Shown: positions 47,523 through 57,707, counted from the stretch's first letter. The stretch: 64,000 nucleotides of DNA from Metaclostridioides mangenotii (GCF_018917235.1 NZ_JAHLOF010000004.1:186001-250000), one strand, 5' to 3'. Notes: generated by a model from the sequence alone, not told the origin. Translations and numbers: made by a program.

Positions 47523-48911
47523 CTATTCTTCAGTCAATCCCAATAGCCATTTATTCAATAAAAATAATATCGAGCCGCATATAATTAAAACTGTTGGTAT
47601 TGTAATGTATACACTTAACATACCGACACTATCTATTATAGCTTGTGTATAACCAGAAATTTTGTTTGCAGCAAATTTTCCAAGAAACCAAATTGCAGTC
47701 AATGAAGAGACATATTTCTGAGGGGAAAGCTTGTTTACCATACCGTAACCAATAGGTGAAAAACAAATTTCTCCAATGCTTTGAAATGTTAAAAATCCTA
47801 TAATCCAAAGTATACTTGCCTTGAATGTTGGATCAATATTTGAAGTATTTTGAAAAATAGCACCTATTATAAATAAAAATGCAATTGCAAGTATTAAAAA
47901 ACCTAATCCCATTTTATTTACAACACTTACATCTTTTTTTCTAACAGTTGCTATTTTTATCCAAATATAAGAAATTGTTGGTCCAAGTAAAACACATAAA
48001 AGTCCGTTATATGAGTCAATCCATGAGGTTGGTACTTCAAAATTTCCTATAAATAAATTTATATGCTCTTTTGTATAAAGGGCAATTGACATTGTTGCTT
48101 GATTGTAAGCAATCCAAAAAAACACAGTAAAAAATGCTAACACCAATATCATTAATATTCTTTGTTTCTCTTTGAATGTTAATGGAACTAAAGATAATTT
48201 CTTTTTTTCCTCCAAAGTAATTTTTATTTGTTCTTTTCTACTTTTTCTATCTATACTTGAATCTTTAAAAAATATCTTATCTCCAATTGTAAAAACTAAC
48301 AAGCCGATGATTGTAATAATTGATGCAGTTAAAAAGACGTATCTGTACCCATATACTACAACGTCAGATCCTAGTTTATGTGAAAACCATGCATTAGCAA
48401 TAAGGCCTGCAACAAAAGGACCGATTAAAGTTCCTATATTTGTAGAAGTATATGTAATTAAAAATGCACTATCTTTTCTTGGATCCTCATTGTTATATAG
48501 ACTCCCAACTAAAGTATGCAAGTTTGATTTATAAAATCCAATACCAAGCCCTGTCAAAAATATCATTATATGTATAGAACTTTCGCTTAAAGCAAAAAAA
48601 CCAATAAAATAACCTATCGAAACTAATATTAATCCGATTTTAATGCAGTTTTTAGGGCCAATAAATCTATCGCTTACCCAGCCTCCAATGATGGGAGAGA
48701 AGTATGCCCACGACAGAAATGATGCCACCATAGAAGAGGCTTGAGCCGCACTTAATCCCAAGCCACCATTTATAGTATTTTCGGCTAAAAATAGTAAAAG
48801 CACTAGTTTAACACCATAATAAGCCAGACCGACTATAGTAAATATTGAACAGCAAAAATATAGAGCTGTCGGTTGTTTAATAATTTTTTCTTCTTTTAGT
48901 ATAGCTTCCAT
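47523..48911 (-). CDS. POT-family proton-coupled peptide transporter
   Basis: 462 residues, 12-14 spans, major facilitator fold. POT signatures: a GGLGLSAAQASSMVASF loop, then FSPIIGGWVSDRFIG and GFYKSNLHTLVG, and in the second half FQSIGEICFSPIGYGMVNKLSP. It imports di- and tripeptides with protons, matching the peptidase genes nearby. AAGGAG site on the minus strand. It lies 32 bases after the PfoR-like gene in the same direction, so the two are probably one operon. Confidence 0.92.
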   Translation of the reverse strand: MEAILKEEKIIKQPTALYFCCSIFTIVGLAYYGVKLVLLLFLAENTINGGLGLSAAQASSMVASFLSWAYFSPIIGGWVSDRFIGPKNCIKIGLILVSIGYFIGFFALSESSIHIMIFLTGLGIGFYKSNLHTLVGSLYNNEDPRKDSAFLITYTSTNIGTLIGPFVAGLIANAWFSHKLGSDVVVYGYRYVFLTASIITIIGLLVFTIGDKIFFKDSSIDRKSRKEQIKITLEEKKKLSLVPLTFKEKQRILMILVLAFFTVFFWIAYNQATMSIALYTKEHINLFIGNFEVPTSWIDSYNGLLCVLLGPTISYIWIKIATVRKKDVSVVNKMGLGFLILAIAFLFIIGAIFQNTSNIDPTFKASILWIIGFLTFQSIGEICFSPIGYGMVNKLSPQKYVSSLTAIWFLGKFAANKISGYTQAIIDSVGMLSVYITIPTVLIICGSILFLLNKWLLGLTEE

Positions 48912-48943
48912 TGTTTACTCCTTCTGATTTGTTTAATTATTGA

Positions 48944-49993
48944 TTATAAGTCTAATTTAAGGTCGCCATCTTTAATCCAATTTTTCTTTCTCATAAATTC
49001 AGCTATGATAAGAGTTATAACTGCGGGTAAAACAAAATGAAGTAATATAATTCCAAACCACATTGATGAACCTGATCTTCCTACACTTTCCATAGCAGTA
49101 ATTGTACCAAACTGACCGACAAAACCACATGTGCCCATGCCAGAACCAATAGGGATATTTTCCATTTTAAAAACTGTTGTAGAAATTGGTCCTAGTATTA
49201 AAGAGGACACAGTAGGAGGTATCCAAATTTTCCAATTTTTAATTATATTAGGAACTTGTAGCATAGAAGTTCCTATACCTTGAGCAATCAATCCTCCAAC
49301 ACCATTTTCTTTATAACTCATTACTGCAAAACCAATCATTTGACAACAACAACCAACAGTAGCAGCTCCTCCAGCAAGCCCTCCAAGGCTAAGCATAATA
49401 CATATCGCTGCACTACTTATTGGAAGTGTTAATGCAATACCTACTAAAGCTGATACAAGAGCACCCATTAATATTGGTTGCATTGTAGTTGATTTCATAA
49501 TTAAATTTCCAAAAGAGGTCATAAAAGCAGATATCACTGGACCTACTAAACCCGCTACAAAAACTCCAATTAGTATTGTAACTGCTGGAGTAATAAGAAT
49601 ATCAACTTTTGTTTCTTTTGATACGACTTTACCAAATTCTGTTGCAAATATTGTGGCAATATACGCTCCTACAGGTCCTCCAAGTTCGTAGCCGTATGAA
49701 CCAACTAAAACGCTTGAAAAAAGGACTAAAGGTGGAGCTTGTAAACCATATGCAATAGATACTGCTATTGCAGGTCCAGTTACTTGTGTAGCAATTGGGC
49801 TGATAACATCAGTAAATAGTTTGATATCTAGTTTTGTACCTATTGTGTTAAAAATGGTACCTATTAATAGCGAAGCAAATAATCCTAGAGCCATAAATCC
49901 TGTCGCATCTACGAGATAATTTTTTAACGAAATATCTATGTTTTTCTTTTCTAAAAAACTTTTAACCCCTTTATTCGTATTGTCTGGATTCAA
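48944..49993 (-). CDS. PfoR-like PTS_EIIC_2 membrane protein
   Basis: 349 residues with about ten membrane spans. Similar to C. perfringens PfoR (COG3641): glycine-rich repeats TGPAIAVSIAYGLQAPPL, LGGLAGGAATVGCCCQMIGF, IGSGMGTCGFVGQFGTIT. PfoR is annotated as a toxin-gene regulator but looks like a PTS EIIC-type transporter. The start is TTG 8-9 bases after AGGAGG. First gene of a likely operon with the peptide transporter, so peptide or amino acid transport is possible. Confidence 0.82.
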   Translation of the reverse strand: MNPDNTNKGVKSFLEKKNIDISLKNYLVDATGFMALGLFASLLIGTIFNTIGTKLDIKLFTDVISPIATQVTGPAIAVSIAYGLQAPPLVLFSSVLVGSYGYELGGPVGAYIATIFATEFGKVVSKETKVDILITPAVTILIGVFVAGLVGPVISAFMTSFGNLIMKSTTMQPILMGALVSALVGIALTLPISSAAICIMLSLGGLAGGAATVGCCCQMIGFAVMSYKENGVGGLIAQGIGTSMLQVPNIIKNWKIWIPPTVSSLILGPISTTVFKMENIPIGSGMGTCGFVGQFGTITAMESVGRSGSSMWFGIILLHFVLPAVITLIIAEFMRKKNWIKDGDLKLDL

Positions 49994-50261
49994 ACTTTAC
50001 AAACCTCCTTATAAAATAATATTTATAGCATGTGTTTATTATATATATTTTGCCCAATTATAGCAAATACTATTTAAAATAAGCGTTCCGAGTCGTTTGA
50101 TAGGTTTTTATCAAATGTTATTTTAGTTTTAAATTTCTAGTTTATAGTTTATAATTAAAAATAAGATTTTGATTTATCTAATCAATATTTTAAGTATTCA
50201 AAATTTTTATTAGGGTAAACAGCTTGTGAAATAACTGTTATTTATTAAAGGGAGTGAGAGG

Positions 50262-51800
50262 ATGAGATATTTAAAAGACAAAAAAACTTTAAAAATAGCT
50301 ATTTTATTATCTATTCCTGTTTTACTTGTAGCGCAGTTTTACCTGTTTAAAATTGGGATAATAAGACCGATGGTTAAAGGAGTAGAAATAGAAATTTCTG
50401 ATGGAGATTATATTAAAGATATAGATAAATATATTATTAAACTAAATGACACTGTAGAATTATCTAAAGGAAAATATATAAAGGTGCCATCTTATGCTAA
50501 AGATCCTAATCTTTGGTTTAATGTATTAGATAATAATGAAACTATTAAAATAGAAGGAAATAAAATGACTGGTCTAAAAGTTGGTTATTCTTCTATTGGT
50601 ATAATGAAAAATTCAAGGGTTCTAAAAAAAGCAATGATAAGAGTAGTAGATCCTAAAGTAGATTCTTTAGATATGCAGATAGAAGGTAATTTGAACTATG
50701 TAGGAGATACAGCAAAAATAGAGAGTGTTGTTGATGTTGATTACGATAAATTTAAAGTTGCATACAAACCAAAATTTACTAGTAGCGATACGGATGTGTT
50801 AAAAATTAAAGGTAAAAAAGTAATTGCTGTTGGAGTTGGTAAAGCCACTATAACTGCGAAATGTGGAGATAAAGAGATTGAAAAGGATTTTGAAGTCCAA
50901 GCGTATGTGGATAATATAAATATAAGTAAAAATATAACCATAGAAGTAGATCAAGAATATAATATAAATCCAGATATTGAAACCAGTCCTAAAGGTTTGA
51001 AACCTCCAAAGGTAATTTACAGTTTAGCTGAAACTAAGTTGCCTGTAGAGAGAAAAATAAGCTTAGGTAAAAATGGTAATATAGTTGGACTTAGACAAGG
51101 AAAAGAAAAGGTTAAGATTACTTGCGGTAATGAATCTAGAGTAATCACAGTAAATGTTGTAAATGAAATTATTTCAAATAAGAGTATAAAAAACCTAATA
51201 TTTGATCAAATAATAAAAGGAAATAAAATTTTAATAACTCTTTCATGGGATTATATGCAAAATGTCGATCATTATGATATATACTATAAAAATAACCTGA
51301 CGACAAGAAAGTTTTTAAGATTTGGATCTATAAAAGTTACGGGTAATGAGATTGGGTCAGATGGTAGAGTTTATTATACTATGGAAGTTCAGCTAAGCAA
51401 AAACAAAAAGGCTGACATTGATGTCTATATAATTGGAAATAGTGAAGGTTTACAAACTAAGCCAAGTAAATTGATAAATATCAGTAACAGCGAAGAAACA
51501 ATCAGTCAAATAGAAAATACAAAAGTTGAAAATGTTTCTATAAATACAGATGGAACTGATAGGGTAAATATAAAATGGGATAGAGTTAACTTTAAGGGTT
51601 CTACGTATAGTATTTATGTTAGAAATAATGCTATTGGTGAAAGTGATTTTACACTTTATAAAAATGGAATTTATGATAATGAGTATTCGTTTGAAAAACC
51701 AGAAGCAGGTGAAGATGGATTGATTAATTTAGACGCGTATGTTATAGCAACCCATAATGGAAATAAATCAAAACCTAGTAACGTTATAAATCTTAAATAA
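50262..51800 (+). CDS. Exported Ig-like (Big2/fibronectin-type) protein
   Basis: 512 residues with an N-terminal signal anchor (IAILLSIPVLLVAQFYLF). Beta-rich repeats follow: bacterial Ig-like (Big2) segments such as DVLKIKGKKVIAVGVGKATITAKCG around residues 165-210 and NGNIVGLRQGKEKVKITCG around 270-290. The C-terminal half has fibronectin-III-like strands (ITLSWDYMQNVDHYDIYYKN, NIKWDRVNFKGSTYSIYVRN). Likely a surface adhesion or structural protein. No catalytic domain is seen. GGGAGTGAGAGG site. Confidence 0.8.
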   Translation: MRYLKDKKTLKIAILLSIPVLLVAQFYLFKIGIIRPMVKGVEIEISDGDYIKDIDKYIIKLNDTVELSKGKYIKVPSYAKDPNLWFNVLDNNETIKIEGNKMTGLKVGYSSIGIMKNSRVLKKAMIRVVDPKVDSLDMQIEGNLNYVGDTAKIESVVDVDYDKFKVAYKPKFTSSDTDVLKIKGKKVIAVGVGKATITAKCGDKEIEKDFEVQAYVDNINISKNITIEVDQEYNINPDIETSPKGLKPPKVIYSLAETKLPVERKISLGKNGNIVGLRQGKEKVKITCGNESRVITVNVVNEIISNKSIKNLIFDQIIKGNKILITLSWDYMQNVDHYDIYYKNNLTTRKFLRFGSIKVTGNEIGSDGRVYYTMEVQLSKNKKADIDVYIIGNSEGLQTKPSKLINISNSEETISQIENTKVENVSINTDGTDRVNIKWDRVNFKGSTYSIYVRNNAIGESDFTLYKNGIYDNEYSFEKPEAGEDGLINLDAYVIATHNGNKSKPSNVINLK

Positions 51801-52440
51801 ATATTTAAAAAAATAATAAATAAAAAGAAAAGAACTCTATTAATTAATAAAGTTATTTTTTAAATTAGTTACTTAAGCAGGTATTTAACAATATTAAATC
51901 GAAAACTAAAAAACCCTTAAAGAAATAGTTAGACATAGGAGCGATTACAAAAGACTAATATAAAACTAAAAAAAGTTGTTAGCAATTAAAAAATGGAAAA
52001 TAGACCCAATAATAGGGTCTATTTTTTATTGACTGATTGCCACCATTTTGCTAACCAAATATAAATATTTAGGTGGCAAAATGTAGTGTTATCATATGAT
52101 TTAAACATATAATACATTTCTTACTATATTTTACACTATTTAATAGAAAATATAGAAGATTAAATATAAAGACTGTATTTAAGCCAATACTGAGACATTA
52201 ATAGAGTTTTTTTAACAATGAAAACTTTAAATTTTAAACATTATGGTAAAAAATATAGTTATTTACCAAGAAAAATCAGTTGTGGTCGATAAAAATTTAT
52301 GATAAAATAACTGACAGACATTAAAATTGCATTAATTTTTTTTTGAATGATAAATTGCAATTTTTTAAAAATAATAGTAAAATTATAAATAGTTATAAAG
52401 TACAGTCGGAATAGTCGCATTATTCGCTAAACTATTATTT
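51801..52440. other. Long intergenic region with a possible sRNA terminator
   Basis: About 640 bases without a gene. A strong terminator stands at 51997-52028, some 200 bases after the preceding stop, so it may end a small RNA or a long 3' UTR. An 8-bp inverted repeat TTGCCACC / GGTGGCAA lies at about 52038-52079. The remainder is AT-rich promoter territory for eam. Confidence 0.5.
51997..52028 (+). terminator. Rho-independent terminator
   Basis: Perfect 11-bp stem AAAATAGACCC / GGGTCTATTTT with T run. Confidence 0.85.
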
Positions 52441-52456
52441 CATGAAAATAATTTAG

Positions 52457-52501
52457 AAAGGAGGATTTATCAAGGATTATTATTCTTGATAATAATTAGT
52501 T
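52457..52501 (+). promoter_or_regulatory. Ribosome site separated from the eam start by a hairpin
   Basis: AAAGGAGG at 52457-52464 is 37 bases from the ATG, too far for normal initiation, and no in-frame start lies between. A hairpin of 11 bp (52467-52477 with 52482-52492, loop TATT) fills the gap. Folded, it brings the spacing to about 11 bases. Confidence 0.65.
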
Positions 52502-53767
52502 ATGAATGAAGAAACTAGAGTTTCCTTGGAAAGAGCAGATGTATTAAAGCATAAAATTGATGACTACATGCTTGCCAGAAAATCAATTTCAAGAGGTCTT
52601 GAACTTGAAGATGTAATTCAAGGTAGAAAAAAGAAAATATTAAATATATTAAATGGAACTGAAGAAGATTGGAATAACTATAAATGGCAACTTTCTAATA
52701 GAATAACTGATGTAGATACTTTGTCAAAGATCCTAGATTTGAGTGAAAAAGAGAAACAAAATATAAATGAGGTGGCTTCTAAATTTAGATGGGCTATTTC
52801 TCCATACTATTTAAGTCTAATAGATCCCAAAGATCCATATGATCCAATTAAATTATTATCGATTCCAATGAAAGTTGAATTGAATGATGATGAGAACGAT
52901 CTAGATCCAATGAATGAGAAATATACAAATCCTGCGGGATGTATAACTAGAAGATATCCGGATAGACTAATAATAAATGTAACTAATGAGTGTGCAATGT
53001 ATTGTAGACATTGTCAGAGAAGAAGAAATATTGGCCAAACTGATTCTCACAACTCTAAAGCAATGATACAAGAATCAATAGATTATATTAGAGAAAATGA
53101 AGAAATTAGAGATGTGCTTGTAACAGGTGGAGATTCGTTAACACTTAAAGATGATATGCTAGAGTGGATACTTAGTGAACTTAAAAGTATATCTCATGTA
53201 GATTATATACGTTTAGGAAGTAGAACATTAGTTACAATGCCGCAAAGAGTTACAGATGATCTATGCAATATGCTTAAAAAGTATCATCCAATATATATTA
53301 ATACTCATTTCAACCATCCGATGGAGATAACAGAGGAATCTAAGAAAGCTTGTGAGAAATTAGCAAATGCAGGTGTTCCACTTGGTAATCAAGCAGTCTT
53401 ATTAAATGGAATAAACAATGATAAATTTATTATGAAATGTCTAAATCATGAACTTCTAAAAATTAGAGTAAAGCCTTATTATATATTCCAAAGTAAGCAT
53501 GTAAAAGGAACTAGACATTTTAATACTTCAGTTGATTCAGGTATAGAGATTATGGAATATCTAAGAGGATATACTTCAGGATTAGCTATTCCTACTTATA
53601 TTATTAATGCTCCTAAAGGAGGAGGTAAAACTCCAATACTACCTCAATATTTAATTTCAAAAGGAACAGATTATTTAATGATGAGAACCTGGGAAGGTAA
53701 TGTAGTAAAGATGGAGGATCATCCTGCAGTTGATATTAAAAAGGTAATAGATAAAAGTATAAAATAG
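52502..53767 (+). CDS. eam: Glutamate 2,3-aminomutase (radical SAM)
   Basis: 421-residue radical SAM, PLP-dependent enzyme. Cluster motif CAMYCRHC (Cys-x3-Cys-x2-Cys) near residue 160. The PLP and AdoMet regions match lysine 2,3-aminomutase, but the two Asp residues that grip the lysine side chain are replaced: Lys332 in SKHVKG and Asn369 in IINAPKGGGK. These are the residues and numbers reported to distinguish C. difficile glutamate 2,3-aminomutase. It makes beta-glutamate, a compatible solute. The start is ATG after an unusual hairpin-spanned ribosome site. Confidence 0.93.
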   Translation: MNEETRVSLERADVLKHKIDDYMLARKSISRGLELEDVIQGRKKKILNILNGTEEDWNNYKWQLSNRITDVDTLSKILDLSEKEKQNINEVASKFRWAISPYYLSLIDPKDPYDPIKLLSIPMKVELNDDENDLDPMNEKYTNPAGCITRRYPDRLIINVTNECAMYCRHCQRRRNIGQTDSHNSKAMIQESIDYIRENEEIRDVLVTGGDSLTLKDDMLEWILSELKSISHVDYIRLGSRTLVTMPQRVTDDLCNMLKKYHPIYINTHFNHPMEITEESKKACEKLANAGVPLGNQAVLLNGINNDKFIMKCLNHELLKIRVKPYYIFQSKHVKGTRHFNTSVDSGIEIMEYLRGYTSGLAIPTYIINAPKGGGKTPILPQYLISKGTDYLMMRTWEGNVVKMEDHPAVDIKKVIDKSIK

Positions 53768-53789
53768 TTTTAAAAATAATGTATAAGAT

Positions 53790-53825
53790 AAGTAGATGCT
53801 AAATTGTAGCATCTACTTTTTTATA
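53790..53825 (+). terminator. Rho-independent terminator
   Basis: Perfect 12-bp stem AAGTAGATGCTA / TAGCATCTACTT followed by TTTTT. Confidence 0.9.
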
Positions 53826-53911
53826 TATTTTTTGTTTTGTTAATTGCATGCAAAATATAATAAAAAAAAATAATATTACATATATATGAATATACGATTA
53901 TAAGAATAGAG

Positions 53912-55528
53912 GTGAGGAGTATAGATAATGAGCTGATTGTAAAATACAATGGAGATATAATGCGTCTTGAACAAGAATTAGGTGTAAGAGTTGAGATACT
54001 CAGTCAGTTATATGCAATAATAACATTTACAGACATTGAACAAGTCAATCAATTGCTTCTATACCCTGAAATAGAATATATAGAAAGACCTTTTACCCTG
54101 GGTCTACAGGATGTTCAAAGTTTTTCAAGTACGGGAATAACATCTTTTAAAAATAGAACAGGATTGACAGGAAGAGGAACTATATTAGGAATTATTGATT
54201 CTGGAATAGATTATACTCTTCCTATTTTTAGAACTGAAACAGGAGAATCTAAGATATTGTATTTCTGGGATCAATCATTACCAGGAAATCCACCTCCCGG
54301 ATTTTATGAAGGTACTGTGTATAATAATGCTCAGATTAATGAATCTATAAACGGGACACCTACAATACCTATATCTACAACAAGCCTGCACGGTACGCAT
54401 GTTTCTGGGATATCAGCTGGAATAGCTACTGATGCGAGCATTATATTTGTTAGAGTTGGATCTAGACAAACGGATGTATTTTCTAGAAGTACAGAATTTA
54501 TGCGAGCAATAAAGTTTATTTTGGATAGAGCTTTAGAACTGAGAATGCCTGTAGCACTAAATATAAGTTACGGTACTAATGAGGGGTCTCATAGAGGACT
54601 ATCTCTTTTTGAACAATATATAGACGATATGTGTTTATTTTGGAAAAATAATATAGTTGTTGCAGCTGGAAATAATGGAGACAAAGGAGGCCACGCTAGA
54701 ATAAACCTAACAAATAATGTAGTTCAGGAAGTTGAGTTTGTAGTTGGAGAAAATGAAAGGATCTTAAATATTAATATATGGCCGCATTTTGTAGATACAT
54801 TTAGAGTAGGATTGGTTACACCAGCTAATACAAGGACTAATTTTATATCAATTGAAGCAAGGGAGATAAACGTTAGAGTCCTAAATACAACTATAGAAGG
54901 ATACTTTTATCCAATAGCTCCTTACTCTACAACACGTAGAGTATCTATTCAATTGAGGTCGGATTTTCAGATAGATCCAGGAATATGGAAATTGGTATTT
55001 GAGCCAGTGAATATAGTTGTTGGAAACGTTGATATATATCTACCTACTTCTGAAGGGTTAAGTGTAAATACTAGATTTTTAACCCCATCAAAAATACTAA
55101 CAACCACAGTTCCAGGAACTGCATCAAGAGTAATAACCGTCGGAAGTTATAATTCTAGGACAGATCAAGTATCTGTTTTTTCTGGTGAGGGAGATGTAGA
55201 AGCAGGGATAATTAAACCTGATATGTTAGCTCCAGGTGAAGGTATAACATCATATTTACCAGGAGGGACTTTAGGAGCTCTTAGTGGAACTAGTATGGCG
55301 GCACCTCATGTCACTGGTGTCTGTTCTCTTCTTATGCAATGGGGAATATCAGATGGAAACGATCTTTTTATGTATTCACAAAGGCTTAAATCAATTTTAA
55401 TCGAGCAGGCGAGAAGAGACACAAATACGAGATATCCTAATAATTCAAGTGGTTTTGGTAAATTGGATCTGTCAGGCCTATATATCACTAACACTGTATT
55501 TCAATCTGAATCAGAGGAATATTATTAA
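53912..55528 (+). CDS. Csp-like subtilisin (S8) protease with intact triad
   Basis: 538-residue subtilase. Catalytic Asp in [10 protein letters not shown], His in [11 protein letters not shown], Ser in [13 protein letters not shown] are all present. The inserted beta-sheet domain (residues about 265-385, with [18 protein letters not shown]) resembles the jellyroll of the Csp germination proteases of clostridia. A short N-terminal prodomain (residues 1-80) is visible. Unlike the C. difficile CspBA-CspC pair, there is no pseudoprotease partner next to it here. Spore germination is a likely role but not shown. GTG start with GAGG very close, so the start is uncertain. Confidence 0.85.
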   Translation: MRSIDNELIVKYNGDIMRLEQELGVRVEILSQLYAIITFTDIEQVNQLLLYPEIEYIERPFTLGLQDVQSFSSTGITSFKNRTGLTGRGTILGIIDSGIDYTLPIFRTETGESKILYFWDQSLPGNPPPGFYEGTVYNNAQINESINGTPTIPISTTSLHGTHVSGISAGIATDASIIFVRVGSRQTDVFSRSTEFMRAIKFILDRALELRMPVALNISYGTNEGSHRGLSLFEQYIDDMCLFWKNNIVVAAGNNGDKGGHARINLTNNVVQEVEFVVGENERILNINIWPHFVDTFRVGLVTPANTRTNFISIEAREINVRVLNTTIEGYFYPIAPYSTTRRVSIQLRSDFQIDPGIWKLVFEPVNIVVGNVDIYLPTSEGLSVNTRFLTPSKILTTTVPGTASRVITVGSYNSRTDQVSVFSGEGDVEAGIIKPDMLAPGEGITSYLPGGTLGALSGTSMAAPHVTGVCSLLMQWGISDGNDLFMYSQRLKSILIEQARRDTNTRYPNNSSGFGKLDLSGLYITNTVFQSESEEYY

Positions 55529-55886
55529 TATAGAAAAAACAAATAAATAAAGAGTACACGATCTTATAAAATGGTGAAATTCTAAAGAAAGTTTAGAGGT
55601 TAAGATGGCTATTATGAATTTTAAAGATGAAAAAGCAAGTAGTAAGGAAATAAATAGGGATAAAAAGGGGTGCAAATAAATACTGGACTTATGAGACAAA
55701 ACAGTGATCTGTACGATGTAACATATTTAATGTTAGGTGCTACATAAAATAGATATTTATGAATATCCAAATTATTCACAAGGATATGGTTTAGTTGAAT
55801 TTAGAACTACAATCCAAAAAAAATCGGATAATTTATAGTAGTTTTGCCAAAACTAATACTAAATATTAAGTATTAGAGGTGAAAAC
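55529..55886. other. Region of decayed coding sequence
   Basis: 358 bases without an intact gene. Short frames with coding-like content are visible: 55603-55677 (24 codons, ATG), then a piece reading TGLMRQNSDLYDVTYLMLGA and, in another frame, IDIYEYPNYSQGYGLVEFR. The breaks suggest remnants of one or two genes. I do not recognise the parents. Confidence 0.4.
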
Positions 55887-56081
55887 ATGTCAAATAAAAA
55901 TCAAAGAACCTTAAAAGGTTTAAACAAAAAGATAATGAAAAGAAATGAAGAAGTTGGTACAGAGTCCACTGCAGCATGGCAAGATGTTGATAAATTAAGA
56001 GAAGAAACCAATGTTTCTGTACCATCACTTAAATCTGTAGAAGATGCTAAAGATTGGGTTGATAATGGAAGCAGGTTATAA
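55887..56081 (+). CDS. DUF3787 small protein
   Basis: 64 residues, ATG after AGAGGTG. The TAAWQDVD core and the closing VEDAKDWVDNG match DUF3787, a family of very short clostridial proteins of unknown function. There is no membrane span. Followed by a terminator (56107-56145). Confidence 0.75.
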   Translation: MSNKNQRTLKGLNKKIMKRNEEVGTESTAAWQDVDKLREETNVSVPSLKSVEDAKDWVDNGSRL

Positions 56082-56106
56082 ATTATTAAATCAATATATA
56101 TATTGT

Positions 56107-56145
56107 AAACACTTAGTTATAGAAATTATAATTAAGTGTTTTTTA
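56107..56145 (+). terminator. Rho-independent terminator
   Basis: Stem AAACACTTA / TAAGTGTTT with a 17-base loop and T tail. Confidence 0.75.
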
Positions 56146-56324
56146 ACTTAAACACACAACTATCACATAACCAAAGTTATAAAAAGTCATTACAACAGGA
56201 AGCACCAATGTTAATAGTGGAGATGTTCCAAACTTATAAGGTTAATGAATACTATTAGTACTACATATAGAATTATTTTATAATTAATAAATAATTAACA
56301 AAGTTCTTGTTTTTTTTGATATAA

Positions 56325-56416
56325 TACTTATGAGAATAGATAATTTCATATGGCAAGATGAATTTCCAATTTTCAGACCTAAAAAACATCCGTATCCCAA
56401 GCGGGTGTTTTTTTTG
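56325..56416 (+). ncRNA. Possible small RNA
   Basis: TATAAT at about 56320, then roughly 85 bases ending in terminator AAACATCCG / CGGGTGTTT (56384-56410) with eight T. There is no ORF inside. The terminator resembles that of the antitoxin RNA at 39.6 kb (CATCCG / CGGGTG), but no toxin ORF faces it. The rest of 56146-56324 shows nothing supportable. Confidence 0.4.
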
Positions 56417-56468
56417 ACTATATTAAATTATAGATAAAAATTTATTGCTTAAATACAATACTAATCAA

Positions 56469-56990
56469 TTAAAAATTAAATTTATTTGATATATCTAGTA
56501 TCATTTTCAAAGATACAAGATCAAAATTATTAAGATTATTATTTATTTTGCTTATTAATTCTATTTTTCTATCTCTGATGTACTGGGGTTCAGAATTATA
56601 CTGATTGCCCTTTATATAATCTGTTCTATTTTCTGAAGCAAAGTTAATAAATCTATCTTCAGCTTTTTGATTTTGTATCAACTCTTCTATTAATATGCTA
56701 TAAACAGAATCCTTTATAGACGTATTATTTATCTGGGAATGATCCATAGCTTTTTCTAACATATAATTTGCAAATAAATAATATTTAGGAATTTTATCTG
56801 TTTGTATAATATCTTCTGTAGAAATTTCTAGTGAACTTGCTATTTTTTTAATATCTTCTTTGCTTGGAATTATTTCGTTTCTTTCATATTTGCTAATTTT
56901 ATTTATAGTTATAGATGATCTTTCAGATAATTGTCTTTGTGTTAACCTTTTTCCTTTTCTAATTTTTTGAATATTATCTCCTATGCTCAT
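56469..56990 (-). CDS. XRE-family helix-turn-helix regulator
   Basis: 173 residues. Residues 1-60 form an XRE DNA-binding domain (GDNIQKIRKGKRLTQRQLSER ... ITINKISKYERNE), and the rest is a helical region of unknown use. AGGAGG-type site on the minus strand. It lies between gene remnants and asnS with no partner, so it may be a leftover of a mobile element or a local regulator. Confidence 0.82.
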   Translation of the reverse strand: MSIGDNIQKIRKGKRLTQRQLSERSSITINKISKYERNEIIPSKEDIKKIASSLEISTEDIIQTDKIPKYYLFANYMLEKAMDHSQINNTSIKDSVYSILIEELIQNQKAEDRFINFASENRTDYIKGNQYNSEPQYIRDRKIELISKINNNLNNFDLVSLKMILDISNKFNF

Positions 56991-57421
56991 TTATGCCTCC
57001 TTATATTAGTCTATTTATTATTATCTTTTTACTTTTAATAAATATATAATAGAGTAAATAAACTAGTTAATCTATATTTATCGTTATAATAAATAACAGG
57101 ATATATAAGTAGTTAAGCTTCCTATATTATTAATATTGTATAAATAAAAATATAATGTATATACTAATTATGCTTAAAGTTAGCACACAATCACAAAGAA
57201 ATGTATAAAATTAAGATAATAATTAATGAGAAGTAAAAGTTACCAATAGCAATGTTTATGGGGTGAATAGCTATAAATTGGCTATATCAAAATACTTTGA
57301 TCATGGAAGTAGACTTTAAGCATTTACTAAGTTAATAGATCATGCAGATATTTTATCATTGACTTAAAATTCTTTAATTGATATAATTTTATTAATTATT
57401 GCAAATAATGATAAAATAAAT
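56991..57421. other. AT-rich region upstream of the T-box
   Basis: About 430 bases without a gene. It should contain the divergent promoters for the XRE regulator and asnS; I cannot pick a clear consensus pair. Confidence 0.45.
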
Positions 57422-57670
57422 ACTATGAAGAGAAGAGTAGATATAAGATAGATTTTTAGCGAGTTGAGGATGGTGCAAGCTCAATATGACATTTATATTG
57501 AAGAACATCTCGGAGTTTCTAATCGAAAACGAAAGTTAGTAGGCTTAGACGGTAGGTTCCGTTATAGACTTTTGAGCAAAGCTCACTAAGAGGCCATTAT
57601 GGCAATTAGGGTGGTACCGCGAAATTATAGCTTTTCGTCCCTTTATTCAGGGATGAAGGGCTTTTTTTAT
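57422..57670 (+). promoter_or_regulatory. T-box riboswitch controlling asnS
   Basis: Classical T-box leader: stem I elements GAGTTGAGGATGGTGCAAGCTC at about 57456-57485 (given in parts: GAGGATGGTG core), probable specifier AAC (Asn) at 57504-57506 in GAAGAACATCTCGG, the invariant T-box AGGGTGGTACCGCG at 57608-57621, and an intrinsic terminator at about 57628-57668 ending in seven T. Uncharged tRNA-Asn should pair with the T-box bulge and permit asnS expression. The Asn specifier agrees with the downstream gene. Confidence 0.95.
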
Positions 57671-57707
57671 TATTAAAATATTATTAATATTATTAGGAGG
57701 ATGTAAA

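Noticed and set aside
52038..52079. TTGCCACC inverted repeat as a transposon end
   Set aside because: The arms are only 8 bp, no transposase or target duplication is near, and only a single half copy recurs at about 61.55 kb.
56160..56235. Remnant of an SH3-type cell-wall domain
   Set aside because: A short frame reads somewhat like a bacterial SH3 strand but is broken by stops within 20 codons and the similarity is too weak.
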